Assembly: GCA_023653115.1 (NCBI GenBank)
Contig: JAMNXO010000004.1
Span: 1-64,000 of the forward strand
DNA from: Erythrobacter sp.
Lineage (GTDB): Bacteria; Pseudomonadota; Alphaproteobacteria; Sphingomonadales; Sphingomonadaceae
DNA: 64,000 nucleotides
Direction: 5' to 3'
Part shown: positions 52,124-61,486 of the stretch, piece by piece
How positions within the stretch are numbered: position 1 is the first letter of the stretch
How the letters are laid out: every line of letters begins with the position of its first letter
Program-made: the position numbers and the translations under genes
The notes under the pieces: model-generated
Told to the model about the DNA's origin: nothing
The model's input: only the letters and a program-made list of their open reading frames with translations
Database searches by the model: none

Positions 52124-53344
52124 TCAGGCCGCTTTGGCCAGTTCCAGTTCCAGCCGGTCCCAGATTTCCACCAGGGCCAGCGTCAACTCGTCCATCATCG
52201 CATCGGTGTGATGCGGGCCGGGGGTGAAGCGCAGACGCTCGGTGCCGCGCGGCACGGTGGGGAAGTTGATCGGCTGCACATAGACGCCGTATTCGGCCAG
52301 CAGGATGTCGCTGATCTTCTTAGCGCGCACCGGATCGCCCACCATCAGCGGGACGATATGGGTGACGCTGTCCATCACCGGCAGGCCCGCTTCGGCAAAC
52401 TTCAGCTTGAGCATCGCGGCAGCGCGCTGCTGGGCGTTGCGCTCGACGCTGCTTTCCTTGAGGTGCCGCACCGAGGCCAGCACGCCCGCCACCAGCACCG
52501 GCGAAAGCGACGTGGTGAAGATGAAGCCCGGCGCATAGCTACGGATGCAGTCCACCACCTTCGACGATGAAGCGATATAGCCGCCCATCACGCCGAACGC
52601 CTTGCCCAGCGTGCCTTCGATAATGTCGATCCGGTGCGCGGCATTGTCACGCTCGGAAATCCCGCCACCGCGCGCGCCATACATGCCAACCGCGTGGACT
52701 TCGTCGATATAGGTGAGCGCGTTATATTTCTCGGCCAGATCGCAGATCGCGTGGATCGGGGCGACATCGCCGTCCATCGAATAGACGCTTTCGAAGGCGA
52801 TCAGCTTGGGCGTGTTCGCATCCTCGGCCGCCAGCAGCTCTTCCAGATGCACCACATCATTGTGGCGAAACACGCGCTTCTCGCAGCCCGAATTGCGGAT
52901 GCCGGCGATCATGCTGGCGTGGTTCAGCTCGTCGGAGAAGATCACGCAGCCCGGCAGCAGCTTGGCCAGCGTCGAAAGCGTCGCATCGTTCGAGACATAG
53001 CCCGAGGTGAACAGCAGCGCCGCATCCTTGCCGTGCAGATCGGCCAGTTCATTTTCCAGCTGGACGTGGAGGTGCGTGTTGCCGCCGATATTGCGGGTGC
53101 CGCCCGAGCCTGCGCCGACATCGTGCAGCGCTTCTTCCATCGCGCCGATGACCTTGTCGTGCTGGCCCATGCACAGATAATCGTTCGAGCACCACACCGT
53201 GATCGGCTTGGGCCCGTTATGGCCGTGGAAACAGCGCGCGTTGGGATAGGCGCCCTTGTTGCGCAGAATATCGATGAAGACCCGGTAGCGGCCTTCCTCG
53301 TGCAGGCGGTCGATCGCCTGATCAAAGATCTGATCGTAGTTCAC
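52124..53344 (-). CDS. hemA: 5-aminolevulinate synthase
   Basis: 406 aa. Fold-type I PLP enzyme with [61 protein letters not shown] and the Schiff-base Lys in [16 protein letters not shown]. It condenses glycine and succinyl-CoA, the C4 route to tetrapyrroles used by alphaproteobacteria. Starts with the family-typical [23 protein letters not shown]. Confidence 0.96.
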   Translation of the reverse strand: MNYDQIFDQAIDRLHEEGRYRVFIDILRNKGAYPNARCFHGHNGPKPITVWCSNDYLCMGQHDKVIGAMEEALHDVGAGSGGTRNIGGNTHLHVQLENELADLHGKDAALLFTSGYVSNDATLSTLAKLLPGCVIFSDELNHASMIAGIRNSGCEKRVFRHNDVVHLEELLAAEDANTPKLIAFESVYSMDGDVAPIHAICDLAEKYNALTYIDEVHAVGMYGARGGGISERDNAAHRIDIIEGTLGKAFGVMGGYIASSSKVVDCIRSYAPGFIFTTSLSPVLVAGVLASVRHLKESSVERNAQQRAAAMLKLKFAEAGLPVMDSVTHIVPLMVGDPVRAKKISDILLAEYGVYVQPINFPTVPRGTERLRFTPGPHHTDAMMDELTLALVEIWDRLELELAKAA

Positions 53345-53519
53345 TGCCTGCGTCTCTTGTTTGCGGCGCGCCGTTTCACCGGGGCTGCCTCATGTCCTGC
53401 CTGCTTCACCCGCCAATAACTGCCGAAACGGCGGAAGGTTTCGGAGGATTATTTAGGGACGCGAGGCACGTTTTGCCACAGCGATCTTTGCGAGTGTTTC
53501 GCAAGCCTTGGTGCACAAA

Positions 53520-54314
53520 TCAGAACGCTTCCGCAGCGCCGAAACCGCGCGAAGCCAGCGCGGCTTCAAGGCCTGCCGCACCCGATAGCGGCCCGGTGAC
53601 AATGAAGCGGTTGGGGCCATGGGCGGCAAAGCTCTGCCCTTCGAGCAGGTCAGCGATCCGCCGGGCGATGCCTTGGGCGCCATCGATCTGGCGCACACCC
53701 GGCCCGAAGGCGGCGGCCAGTTCGTCGGCCAGCAGCGGGAAGTGCGTGCAGGCGAGCACCAGCGTGTCGATATCCGCAGCGCCGGGCATGGCGGTGAGCT
53801 GCGCGTGCACCTCCGCGATCAGCGCCGGATCGACCGGCTTGCCGCGCAGCTTGGCTTCGGCCGCCTCCACCAGACCGGGCGCGGCGATCCGCAGCAGGCG
53901 TTTGCCGGTCGCAAATTTGGCCTCGAGATCATCGACATAGGCCTGCCGGATGGTCGCCCCGGTGCCCACGAGGCCGATGGTGCCGGTGCGGGTGAGGGCA
54001 GCGGCGGGCTTGATCGCGGGCACCGTGCCCACCACCGGGATCTCCAGCACATCGCGCACCATGCCGAGCGCGATGGTGGAGGCGGTATTGCAGGCGATAC
54101 AGGCAAGGCGCGGCTGATAACGTTCGGCCATCCGCCCCAGCAATCCCGCCACCCGCGCGGCAATCTGCGCCTCGGTTTTGGTGCCATAGGGCAGGCCTGC
54201 CAGATCGGCGGCGTAGATGACCGGCGCATGGGGCAGCACGTCGCGCAAGGCATCATACACCGTCAGCCCGCCGACGCCGGAATCGAACAGCAGGATCGGG
54301 GAGGATTTGTCCAA
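53520..54314 (-). CDS. murI: Glutamate racemase
   Basis: 264 aa from a TTG at 54314 giving LDKSSPILLFDSGVGGLTVYDAL. Catalytic cysteines lie in CIACNTAST and VLACTHFPLLADEL. It makes D-glutamate for peptidoglycan. The reading frame stays open through an upstream REP-type repeat (MLSLSKH... and PFDKLRASG in the ORF track), which is not real protein. The start codon is uncertain: no ATG is available downstream of the repeat and the ribosome site is weak. Confidence 0.88.
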   Translation of the reverse strand: MDKSSPILLFDSGVGGLTVYDALRDVLPHAPVIYAADLAGLPYGTKTEAQIAARVAGLLGRMAERYQPRLACIACNTASTIALGMVRDVLEIPVVGTVPAIKPAAALTRTGTIGLVGTGATIRQAYVDDLEAKFATGKRLLRIAAPGLVEAAEAKLRGKPVDPALIAEVHAQLTAMPGAADIDTLVLACTHFPLLADELAAAFGPGVRQIDGAQGIARRIADLLEGQSFAAHGPNRFIVTGPLSGAAGLEAALASRGFGAAEAF

Positions 54315-54318
54315 GTTT

Positions 54319-54427
54319 CTCAAAACCCCGCTCGCCCTGAGCTTGTCGAAGGGCTGTTTTTCCTTAGAGGTGTTTGCGCTAGAAGAAGTGCAATGCTTCG
54401 ACAAGCTCAGCATGAACGGGTTTTGAG
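54319..54427. repeat. REP-type inverted repeat pair (REPIN-like) between murI and plsY
   Basis: Two copies of a roughly 36-base element with core CTGAGCTTGTCGAAG (54323-54355) face each other, the second as CTTCGACAAGCTCAGC (54391-54424). Both outer ends share CTCAAAACCC. The unit fills the gap between the divergent starts of murI and plsY. The core is the well-known intergenic repeat that produces spurious LSLSKH / DKLRANG peptides in many proteobacterial annotations. Confidence 0.8.
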
Positions 54428-54429
54428 TG

Positions 54430-55017
54430 ATGAACGCAGTTTTCGCCGCGCTTTTGGGTTTTGCCCTCGGCTCGATACCCTTCGGCCTGATCCTCACCCG
54501 CGCGGCGGGGTTGGGCGATGTCCGCCAGATCGGCAGCGGCTCGATTGGCGCTACCAATGTGCTGCGCACGGGTAACAAGGGGCTGGCTGCAGCAACCGTG
54601 CTGCTGGATGCGGCCAAGGCCGTCATTCCCGTGCTGGTCGCCGGACAGATCTGGCCCGGCACCGAAGGCCTCGCCGGCGTGGCGGCGGTGGCGGGGCATT
54701 GCTTCACCCCGTGGCTCGCTTTCAAGGGCGGCAAGGGCTTTGCCAGCGCGGCAGGAGCATTGGGCGCGCTGGCGTTTCCTGCGTTTTTTGTCTGCGCGAT
54801 GATCTGGATCGCGACCCTCGCCATCAGCCGGATTTCCTCGGTGTCCTCGCTGGTGAGCGTGATCGCCGCGCCGCTGGTGGCCTGGGGCATGGGATTTGGC
54901 CCAGTCATCCTGCCGCTGGTGGCCATCGCCGCCATCGTCATTTTCCAGCACCGCGCTAATATCGGGCGCCTGATGCGGGGGGAGGAGCCCAAGGTCGGCT
55001 CCTCAAGCAAGACATGA
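54430..55017 (+). CDS. plsY: Acyl-phosphate:glycerol-3-phosphate acyltransferase
   Basis: 195 aa from the ATG at 54430, directly after the repeat. Polytopic membrane protein with the three PlsY motifs: ALGSIPFGLILTR, GSGSIGATNVLRTGNKGLA and GHCFTPWLAFKGGKGFA. It catalyses the first acylation in phospholipid synthesis. It begins the plsY-dprA-topA gene order common in alphaproteobacteria. Confidence 0.94.
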   Translation: MNAVFAALLGFALGSIPFGLILTRAAGLGDVRQIGSGSIGATNVLRTGNKGLAAATVLLDAAKAVIPVLVAGQIWPGTEGLAGVAAVAGHCFTPWLAFKGGKGFASAAGALGALAFPAFFVCAMIWIATLAISRISSVSSLVSVIAAPLVAWGMGFGPVILPLVAIAAIVIFQHRANIGRLMRGEEPKVGSSSKT

Positions 55018-55033
55018 CAGAGGCCATCATCTG

Positions 55034-56170
55034 ATGGAGCAAATGGGGTCGCAGCCGGTGCTCAGCCAAAACGAAGCCTTCGCGCGCATTCGCCTGCTGC
55101 GCTCGCCGAACATCGGCCCGGTCAGCTATCGCCAGCTGCTCGCCCGGTTCGGCACGGCGGCGGCGGCGCTGGACGCGCTGCCCGACCTCGCCAGCCGCGG
55201 GCGGGGGCCATATCGCCCCGCTCCTGCCGAGAGCATCGAACGTGAAGTGGCCGCGGTGCGCAAGGCCGGCGCGCGCTACCTGTTCCACGATCAGCCCGAT
55301 TATCCGGCCTTGCTGGCCGAACTCGATTCGGCCCCGCCCATCGTCACCTGCCGCGGGCGGCTGGCGCTGGCGAGCGCACCCTGTGTGGCGCTGGTGGGCG
55401 CGAGGAACGCCAGCGCCGCTGCTGTCAAACTGGCACGCGAATTTGCAGGCGGGCTGGCCGAGGCAGGCTTCACCGTCGTCTCCGGCCTTGCCCGCGGGAT
55501 CGACGGCGCGGCGCATGAAGGCGCGTTCCCGGGCACCATCGGCGTGATCGCCAGCGGCATCGACATCGCCTATCCGCCCCAGCACACCGCCTTGCAGGAA
55601 CGCATCGCCAACGAGGGCCTGCTGGTCGCCGAACAGCCGCCGGGCACCGAGCCACGCGGGCGGCACTTCCCTTCGCGCAACCGCATTATCGCCGGGCTCG
55701 CGCTAGGCACGCTGGTGGTCGAGGCCGCGCCGCAATCGGGCTCGCTGATCACCGCGCGGCTGGCGGGCGAGGCGGGGCGCGAGGTGATGGCGATCCCCGG
55801 CTCCCCGCTCGATGCGCGCGCGCTGGGGTGCAACCAGCTGATCCGCGAAGGGGCGGTGCTGGTGCAGACGCCCGAAGAGGTGGTGGAACTCCTCCAAAGC
55901 TTCACCGGCGCGCCGCGATCGCGCTTCCGGGTGAGCGAGAGCACGGCGGATTTCGACTATGCCGAACTTGCCGAAGCCGAATGGGACGCAAGCGGCACCG
56001 AGGCCATCACGGCTTTGCTCTCCAACGCGCCGGTCGCCATCGACGAGCTGATCCGCCAGTCGGGCATGGGCACTGCCGGGGTGCACATGGCGCTGCTCGA
56101 ACTGGAACTGGCGGGCGAGCTGGAGCGCCACGAGGGCGGGCTTGTCAGGCGCGCCGCCGCCGCCGGTTGA
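55034..56170 (+). CDS. dprA: DNA-processing protein DprA
   Basis: 378 aa. An N-terminal SAM-like region (LLRSPNIGPVSYRQLLARFG) precedes the Rossmann-like DprA core: CVALVGARNASAAAVKLA, VVSGLARGIDGAAHEGA, VIASGIDIAYPPQHTALQERI, FPSRNRIIAGLALGTLVVEAAPQSGSLITARLA. A C-terminal winged-helix segment ends the protein. DprA loads RecA on incoming single-stranded DNA during natural transformation. Confidence 0.94.
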   Translation: MEQMGSQPVLSQNEAFARIRLLRSPNIGPVSYRQLLARFGTAAAALDALPDLASRGRGPYRPAPAESIEREVAAVRKAGARYLFHDQPDYPALLAELDSAPPIVTCRGRLALASAPCVALVGARNASAAAVKLAREFAGGLAEAGFTVVSGLARGIDGAAHEGAFPGTIGVIASGIDIAYPPQHTALQERIANEGLLVAEQPPGTEPRGRHFPSRNRIIAGLALGTLVVEAAPQSGSLITARLAGEAGREVMAIPGSPLDARALGCNQLIREGAVLVQTPEEVVELLQSFTGAPRSRFRVSESTADFDYAELAEAEWDASGTEAITALLSNAPVAIDELIRQSGMGTAGVHMALLELELAGELERHEGGLVRRAAAAG

Positions 56171-56222
56171 CCTCACCCCTCTCGCACCCCAAACCCATTC
56201 CGATGCAGCCAAAGGACGCCGT

Positions 56223-56891
56223 GTGAACGCCAGTTATGCCCCAAGGCAGGAACTCCAATACGGCTTGCTGATCTCGCGCAGTTTCGAGAACCTGTGGCTG
56301 ATCCGGTGGCAGGTGCTGGCCTATCTGCTCGCGGTGGGTTTGCTGGGTTTTGCTATGCCGGTGTTCGGGAACGAGTCCACCGGCTTAATCGGGTTTCTGC
56401 TCTATTTTGCCGGGCAATATTGGCTGTTTCATGCGCTGCTGAAGGCGCGCGGGTTGCTGCAAACTTCGCGCATCCGCATTTTCACTTTCATTGGCCTCGC
56501 CGCGCTCCTGATCCTGCCGATCATCCTCGGCCTTGCTGTGTTGCTGGTGCCGGGGCTGTTTCTCGTTGCACGCTGGATCGCGGCGCCGGCCTTCATCGTG
56601 GCGCGGGGCCAAGGGGCGTTTGCGGCAACCGATGCGAGCGCCGATGCGGTGCGCGGATCAACCACGCGGGTGGCGATGGCTGCGGTGGTGTTGTTCCTGA
56701 TCATGATCGCCTTTTCGGCGGTCATCGAGGGGATCGGGAAGACACTTGGCAGCCTCGATGCCTTCGGGACAGTGGATCCCTTCGATCTGATCGAGGGGCA
56801 CCTGCTCCCGCTGCTGCTGCTCGGCCTGTCGGTGGCTGTCTACGAGCTGGCCGGGCGGAAAGACACCATGATCGAGGACGTGTTCGGCTGA
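56223..56891 (+). CDS. Hypothetical multi-pass membrane protein
   Basis: 222 aa from a GTG at 56223 with AAAGGA seven bases upstream; the ORF-track start would overlap dprA in a Pro-rich leader. About five or six hydrophobic segments are seen, such as LAYLLAVGLLGFAMPVFG, LIGFLLYFAGQYWLFHALL, and LLILPIILGLAVLLVPGLFLVARWIAAPAFIVA. The last resembles membrane-domain proteins with a PGLFLVARW signature that are widespread and of unknown function. Confidence 0.7.
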   Translation: MNASYAPRQELQYGLLISRSFENLWLIRWQVLAYLLAVGLLGFAMPVFGNESTGLIGFLLYFAGQYWLFHALLKARGLLQTSRIRIFTFIGLAALLILPIILGLAVLLVPGLFLVARWIAAPAFIVARGQGAFAATDASADAVRGSTTRVAMAAVVLFLIMIAFSAVIEGIGKTLGSLDAFGTVDPFDLIEGHLLPLLLLGLSVAVYELAGRKDTMIEDVFG

Positions 56892-56988
56892 AATTCCGCG
56901 CGTTTCGCTTCACACAAGGCGCTTGACGGCCTAAGCGGCGCGGCTCCACCCTCGCGCGTACACACGTAAGGGACACCCCGAAAGCATC

Positions 56989-59571
56989 ATGCAGCTCGTT
57001 ATCGTCGAATCCCCCGCCAAGGCGAAGACCATCGAGAAGTATCTCGGCAAGGACTACAAGGTTCTCGCGTCCTATGGCCATGTCCGCGATCTGCCGCCCA
57101 AGGATGGCAGCGTCGATCCGGAGGCGGACTTCGCGATGGAGTGGGAACTCTACCGCGACAAGCAGAGCCGCTTCAAGGAAATCGCCGACGCGGCTAAAAC
57201 CGCCACCCGCCTCGTGCTGGCGACCGACCCTGACCGCGAGGGGGAAGCGATCAGCTGGCACGTGCGCGAATTGCTGGCGAAGCGCAAAAGCCTGCCCAAG
57301 AATGTCGAGCGCGTCACCTTCAACGCGATCACCAAGCAGGCCGTCACCGAAGCGATGGCGCGCCCGCGCGAGCTCGATCAGCCGCTGATCGATGCCTATC
57401 TGGCGCGCCGCGCGCTCGATTACCTGTTCGGCTTCACCCTGTCGCCCGTGCTGTGGCGCAAGCTGCCCGGCGCAAAGAGTGCGGGCCGCGTGCAATCGGT
57501 CGCGCTGCGCCTGATCGTCGAGCGCGAGCGCGAGATCGAGGCCTTCCGCGCGGATGAATACTGGTCGGTGCTGGCGCGGTTGCAGCACGACGGCACGGAG
57601 TTCGATGCGCGGCTGGTGCGGTTCAAGGGCGAGAAGCTTGATCGCCTGAGCCTTGGGGCGGAAGGCATTGCGCTCGAAGCGAAGGCCGCGGTCGAAGCCG
57701 GGCGCTTCACTGTAGAGGGCGTCGAGACCAAGCCGGTCAAGCGCAACCCCGCACCGCCGTTCACCACCTCGACGCTCCAGCAGGAAGCCGCGCGGAAGCT
57801 CGGCTATTCGGCGCAGCACACCATGCGGCTGGCGCAATCGCTCTACGAAGCGGGCGCGATCACCTATATGCGCACTGACGGAGTGCAGATGGACATGAGC
57901 GCGATTTTGGCCGCGCGCGATGCCATCGATGCGCGCTTCAGCCCCGAATATCGCCCCGAAAAGCCGCGGATGTATTCGACCAAGGCGAAGAACGCGCAGG
58001 AAGCCCACGAGGCGATCCGGCCGACCGACTTTACCCGCGAACGTGCCGGCACTGGCGATGAGGCGAAGCTTTACGATCTGATCTTCAAGCGCGCGATGGC
58101 GAGCCAGATGGCGACCGCACAGATGGAGCGCACCACCGTCACGCTGCGCGATGCCACCGGCCAGCACGAGCTGCGCGCCACCGGCCAGGTGATCCGCTTC
58201 CCCGGCTTCCTCGCGGTCTACCAGGAAGGCTTTGACGACAAGGCAGCCTCGGAAGACGAGGATGAGGAAGGCCTGCTGCCGATGCTCAAGGCGGGTGACA
58301 CCCCGGCCAAGCGCGGCGTCGAGGCGACCCAGCATTTCACCCAGCCGCCGCCGCGCTTCTCGGAAGCCAGCCTCGTCAAGCGTCTGGAGGAGCTCGGCAT
58401 CGGGCGCCCGTCCACCTACGCCTCGACCATCCAGACCCTGCGCGACCGCGCCTACGTGCGGATGGAGAAGAACCGCTTCTTCGCCGAGGAGAGCGGCCGG
58501 TTGCTGACCGCCTTCCTCGAACGCTTCTTCCCCACCTATGTCGCCTATGATTTCACCGCCGGGATGGAGGACGAACTCGATGTCGTCTCCGACGGGCGCG
58601 AGGATTACAAGCTGCTGCTCGCCCGCTTCTGGAAGGACTTCAAGCCCAAGGCCGATGAGGTGATGGAGAAGCTCCCCTCGGAAGTGACTGAGGCGCTGGA
58701 CGAATACCTCTCCGACTTCCTGTTTCCGCCGCGCGAAGATGGCTCTGACCCGCGCGACTGCCCGCTCTGCGCCAGCGAAGGCCGCGCCAATGGCCGCTTG
58801 TCCCTGCGCGGCGGTCGCTTTGGTGCCTTTGTGGCCTGCGTGAACTACCCCGAGTGCAAATTCACCCGTCGTTTCGCCCAGCCGGGCGGCGAGGGTGAGG
58901 GCGGGGCGGATGATGGCATCATGGGCCAGCATCCCGAAACCGGCGAGGATATTCACCGCAAGACCGGCCGCTTTGGCCCCTATGTGCAGATGGGCGACGG
59001 CAAGGAAGCCAAGCGCGCGAGCATCCCCAAGGATCTCGACGATTTCGATCTCGATTGGGCGGTGAAGCTGCTCGATCTGCCGCGCATCATCGGCGCACAT
59101 CCCGATACCGGGCTCGAAATTGAAGCCAATATCGGGCGTTACGGGCCTTACCTGCGGCACGATGGCAAGTATGGTAAACTCACCAATACCCGTGAGGTGT
59201 TCGAGGTGGGGATGAACCGTGCGGTCGATATCCTCGCGCAGGCCGCCAATCGCGGCGCGGGCGGTGCGGCGCGGGGCAAGGCGGAAGCCATCGCAACGCT
59301 CGGCGCGCACCCCGTCAGCGGCGGCGAAATCAAGGTCATGCCGGGCCGCTACGGCCCCTACGTGACCGACGGCACCACCAACGCCACCATCCCGCGCGAC
59401 GTAAAGCCCGAGGATGTCACGATCGAAGCGGCTATCGAGCTGATCGACGCGCGCGCCGCCAAGGGTCCGGCGAAGGGTAAGGCCAAAAAGAAGGCTGCGC
59501 CCAAGAAAGCCGCCGCCAAAAAGAAGGCACCTGCCAAGAAAAAGGCACCAGCCAAAAAAGCGGCAAAATAG
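56989..59571 (+). CDS. topA: DNA topoisomerase I
   Basis: 860 aa. The TOPRIM domain begins MQLVIVESPAKAKTIEKYLG and holds ATDPDREGEAISWH; the active Tyr is in ITYMRTDGV near residue 297. PPPRFSEASLVKRLEELGIGRPSTYASTI follows. One clear C4 zinc-finger unit is seen (CPLCASEGRANGR...ACVNYPECKF); other C-terminal repeats lack the cysteines. The end is a 40-residue Lys/Ala/Pro tail (AKKKAPAKKKAPAKKAAK) that likely binds DNA. It relaxes negative supercoils. Confidence 0.96.
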   Translation: MQLVIVESPAKAKTIEKYLGKDYKVLASYGHVRDLPPKDGSVDPEADFAMEWELYRDKQSRFKEIADAAKTATRLVLATDPDREGEAISWHVRELLAKRKSLPKNVERVTFNAITKQAVTEAMARPRELDQPLIDAYLARRALDYLFGFTLSPVLWRKLPGAKSAGRVQSVALRLIVEREREIEAFRADEYWSVLARLQHDGTEFDARLVRFKGEKLDRLSLGAEGIALEAKAAVEAGRFTVEGVETKPVKRNPAPPFTTSTLQQEAARKLGYSAQHTMRLAQSLYEAGAITYMRTDGVQMDMSAILAARDAIDARFSPEYRPEKPRMYSTKAKNAQEAHEAIRPTDFTRERAGTGDEAKLYDLIFKRAMASQMATAQMERTTVTLRDATGQHELRATGQVIRFPGFLAVYQEGFDDKAASEDEDEEGLLPMLKAGDTPAKRGVEATQHFTQPPPRFSEASLVKRLEELGIGRPSTYASTIQTLRDRAYVRMEKNRFFAEESGRLLTAFLERFFPTYVAYDFTAGMEDELDVVSDGREDYKLLLARFWKDFKPKADEVMEKLPSEVTEALDEYLSDFLFPPREDGSDPRDCPLCASEGRANGRLSLRGGRFGAFVACVNYPECKFTRRFAQPGGEGEGGADDGIMGQHPETGEDIHRKTGRFGPYVQMGDGKEAKRASIPKDLDDFDLDWAVKLLDLPRIIGAHPDTGLEIEANIGRYGPYLRHDGKYGKLTNTREVFEVGMNRAVDILAQAANRGAGGAARGKAEAIATLGAHPVSGGEIKVMPGRYGPYVTDGTTNATIPRDVKPEDVTIEAAIELIDARAAKGPAKGKAKKKAAPKKAAAKKKAPAKKKAPAKKAAK

Positions 59572-59660
59572 CCCTGCCTTCGCGCTCTGGCAGCGGGCGC
59601 GTTGGTAAATCATAAAGCATTGCAGCCTATCACCGGTCTCCCGAGACCAGGGGCTGCACC

Positions 59661-59972
59661 GTGATTGAAATCGAAGTCCAGAACGAGACGCATCAGACCC
59701 AGGCCCGCATCCGCTTTGCCGCGGTGCCGCGCATCGGCGAAGGTATTCGCCTGCGCGAGCCGGACGGGCTGTGGGCGAGCTACGACGTGCTCGACGTCTG
59801 GTACCAGAAGGCCGAATTCGGCGATGTCTGGATGCCGTATCTGCATATTCGCATGACGCCGGGCGAAGGCCCGGTGGCGGGCGAGGATCCGTTTTCGGAT
59901 GATTACGCCGCGCGCGCCTACGACGCCGGCTTTGCCACTCTGGGCGGGGAGCACGAACCGTGCAGAATCTGA
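59661..59972 (+). CDS. Small conserved-looking hypothetical protein
   Basis: 103 aa from a GTG. Acidic, no membrane segment, with aromatic-rich middle (LREPDGLWASYDVLDVWYQKAEFGDVWMPYLHIRM). It overlaps the next gene by 13 bases, so translation is probably coupled to the response regulator. I do not recognise the family; it may be a partner of that regulator. Confidence 0.6.
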   Translation: MIEIEVQNETHQTQARIRFAAVPRIGEGIRLREPDGLWASYDVLDVWYQKAEFGDVWMPYLHIRMTPGEGPVAGEDPFSDDYAARAYDAGFATLGGEHEPCRI

Positions 59973-60697
59973 TCAAGCGCAATTCCGGCCCCAATCGCCG
60001 CACCGGCTTTGAAGGCAAGACGCTGGCGGAAAAGCTGGCCGCTGGCGAAAAGGCCCGCGAAGCCGCGCAGGTGGCCGCCGACATGGAAGCCGAGGCTGAG
60101 GCTGAGGCTGAGGCTGAGGCCGAGGCCGACATCATCGTCGAGGCCGAAGCACCGGCAGCGCCCGCGCCCCGGCCGCTGGCCGAAGCCCGCGCCGCGATGC
60201 ACTCGCGCGCGCCCGCCGCGCCCGCTCCCGCACCGGCGCCCGAACCCGCCACGTCCGAAACCGACGCGATTGTCGCCGCTGCCAAGGCCATGCGCGATCG
60301 CTATGCCGGCAATGCCGCCCCCGCGGCGACGGCGCGCACTTGCCTGATCGTCGATGACAGCCGGGTGATCCGCAAGGTCTCCAGCAAGATCGCGCTCAGC
60401 CTCGGCTATGTCCCGGTCGAGGCCGAGAACGGCGAGGAAGCGCTCGCGCGCTGCAAGAAATCGATGCCCGATCTGGTGCTGACGGACTGGAATATGCCCG
60501 AAATGGACGGGATCGAATTCGTCACCAAGCTGCGCGGTATCCCCACGCCGAAGGAGCCGATCGTGGTGTTCTGCACCTCGAACGGCGAGGCCAAGGACAT
60601 CCACGACGGCATCGCGGCCGGCGCGGACGACTACATCGTCAAACCATTCGACGAGGCGGCATTGAAGGCGAAGCTGGAGAAGCTGGGGCGGGGGTGA
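59960..60697 (+). CDS. Response regulator with Glu-Ala-rich N-terminal extension
   Basis: 245 aa. The last 120 residues are a CheY-like receiver (LIVDDSRVIRKVSSKIA, LVLTDWNMPEMDG with phospho-Asp, VFCTSN, DDYIVKPFD). The first 125 residues are low-complexity: Glu-Ala repeats (EA seven times), then Ala/Pro-rich. Single-domain regulators of this type often act in motility or chemotaxis, but no such gene is nearby. The N-terminal region is probably disordered and its repeat could vary in length between strains. Confidence 0.85.
   Translation: MQNLIKRNSGPNRRTGFEGKTLAEKLAAGEKAREAAQVAADMEAEAEAEAEAEAEADIIVEAEAPAAPAPRPLAEARAAMHSRAPAAPAPAPAPEPATSETDAIVAAAKAMRDRYAGNAAPAATARTCLIVDDSRVIRKVSSKIALSLGYVPVEAENGEEALARCKKSMPDLVLTDWNMPEMDGIEFVTKLRGIPTPKEPIVVFCTSNGEAKDIHDGIAAGADDYIVKPFDEAALKAKLEKLGRG
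60086..60127 (+). repeat. Hexanucleotide repeat GAGGCT inside response regulator gene
   Basis: GAAGCC, then GAGGCT four times and GAGGCC twice, encodes seven Glu-Ala pairs. Units of six bases change length without shifting frame. Confidence 0.85.
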
Positions 60698-60718
60698 TTC
60701 TTTCCCGCCTACCATCCA

Positions 60719-60808
60719 TGTCTCCCCGGACCTGATCCGGGGGTCCGCTACCTTCACCTCTGCCATCGCCCCAACAAGCGGGATCCCGCGTCAAGCCCGG
60801 GAAGACGT
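60719..60808. repeat. Second REP-type inverted repeat pair
   Basis: GTCTCCCCGGACCTGATCCGGGGGTCCGCT (from 60719) faces an imperfect inverted copy, AGCGGGATCCCGCGTCAAGCCCGGGAAGAC (to 60807). Each copy is itself partly palindromic. It lies between the convergent response regulator and lipoprotein genes. A different sequence class from the repeat at 54319. Confidence 0.7.
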
Positions 60809-60820
60809 AGTTCGGGTTGG

Positions 60821-61486
60821 CTAGCTGATCGTCAGGCCCATATAGTCGGTCCGCGACCAGCTTCCGTCCGACCGGCGGGTGAAAATCTCGATTCCACTTC
60901 CGCCGCATAGGGGACCGCATCCGGTTGCGGTCCACATGAAGGCCTGACCGCGTTCTAGGTCGACCAGCGGAAGAGAAACGGCGAGCGTGTCATAGGTGTA
61001 GAAAAGACCGTCAGGGGTCACCGGTGGTGTTTCTTGCTTGGGGTCTGGGGTGAAAGCCCGTTTTGCCTTTAGATCCGCAATCGAGGGGCATTGCTCGAAT
61101 AGATTGCGGCCGATCAGGGTGACCAGGGCACGAGCTCGCGCTTGGTTGGCAGGGTCAGTCGCATCGCCTTTTTCACCGTTGAGGAGGTATGCGATTGCAA
61201 ATGATGCGTCGTCATCCGTGAGCGGAGGAGCGTATGCCGTTGCGTCTCCAAGGACGATAGGCTTGTCCGACTTATCGAATTGAGCAGCGATGTATTTTGC
61301 AGCGATGGAGCATCCTGTTGCGATTGCCTCGTCGCTTAAATAGGCCGCCTGTCCGTCGGTTCCGGCACTCCGATTTGCGCTTTTGGTGCCGCTAAGCGCC
61401 GACTTAGTGCCTTCTTCATCGGAAGGCGCGCACCCTGTCGCGAGCACCAAGGTTGCGCACATCGACAGGAGTAGCGCAATCCGCAT
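60821..61486 (-). CDS. Hypothetical lipoprotein
   Basis: 221 aa from the ATG at 61486, sharing one base with the era stop (TGATG). A lipoprotein signal ends LVLATGCAPSDEEG. The mature part has four further cysteines (ATGCSIAAKY, FEQCPSI, ATGCGPLCGGSG) that may form disulfides. Codon use and GC are lower than neighbouring genes, hinting at a more recent arrival. I do not recognise the family. Confidence 0.68.
   Translation of the reverse strand: MRIALLLSMCATLVLATGCAPSDEEGTKSALSGTKSANRSAGTDGQAAYLSDEAIATGCSIAAKYIAAQFDKSDKPIVLGDATAYAPPLTDDDASFAIAYLLNGEKGDATDPANQARARALVTLIGRNLFEQCPSIADLKAKRAFTPDPKQETPPVTPDGLFYTYDTLAVSLPLVDLERGQAFMWTATGCGPLCGGSGIEIFTRRSDGSWSRTDYMGLTIS

Noticed and set aside
54315-54420. 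N-terminal extension of murI (MLSLSKH..., PFDKLRASG)
   Set aside because: This is translation through a REP-type repeat, a familiar source of false N-termini.
56722-60291. 1189-aa minus-strand ORF
   Set aside because: It lies antisense to topA and its neighbours, is Arg/Ala/Gly-rich with no domain, and is open only because stop codons are rare in high-GC DNA.
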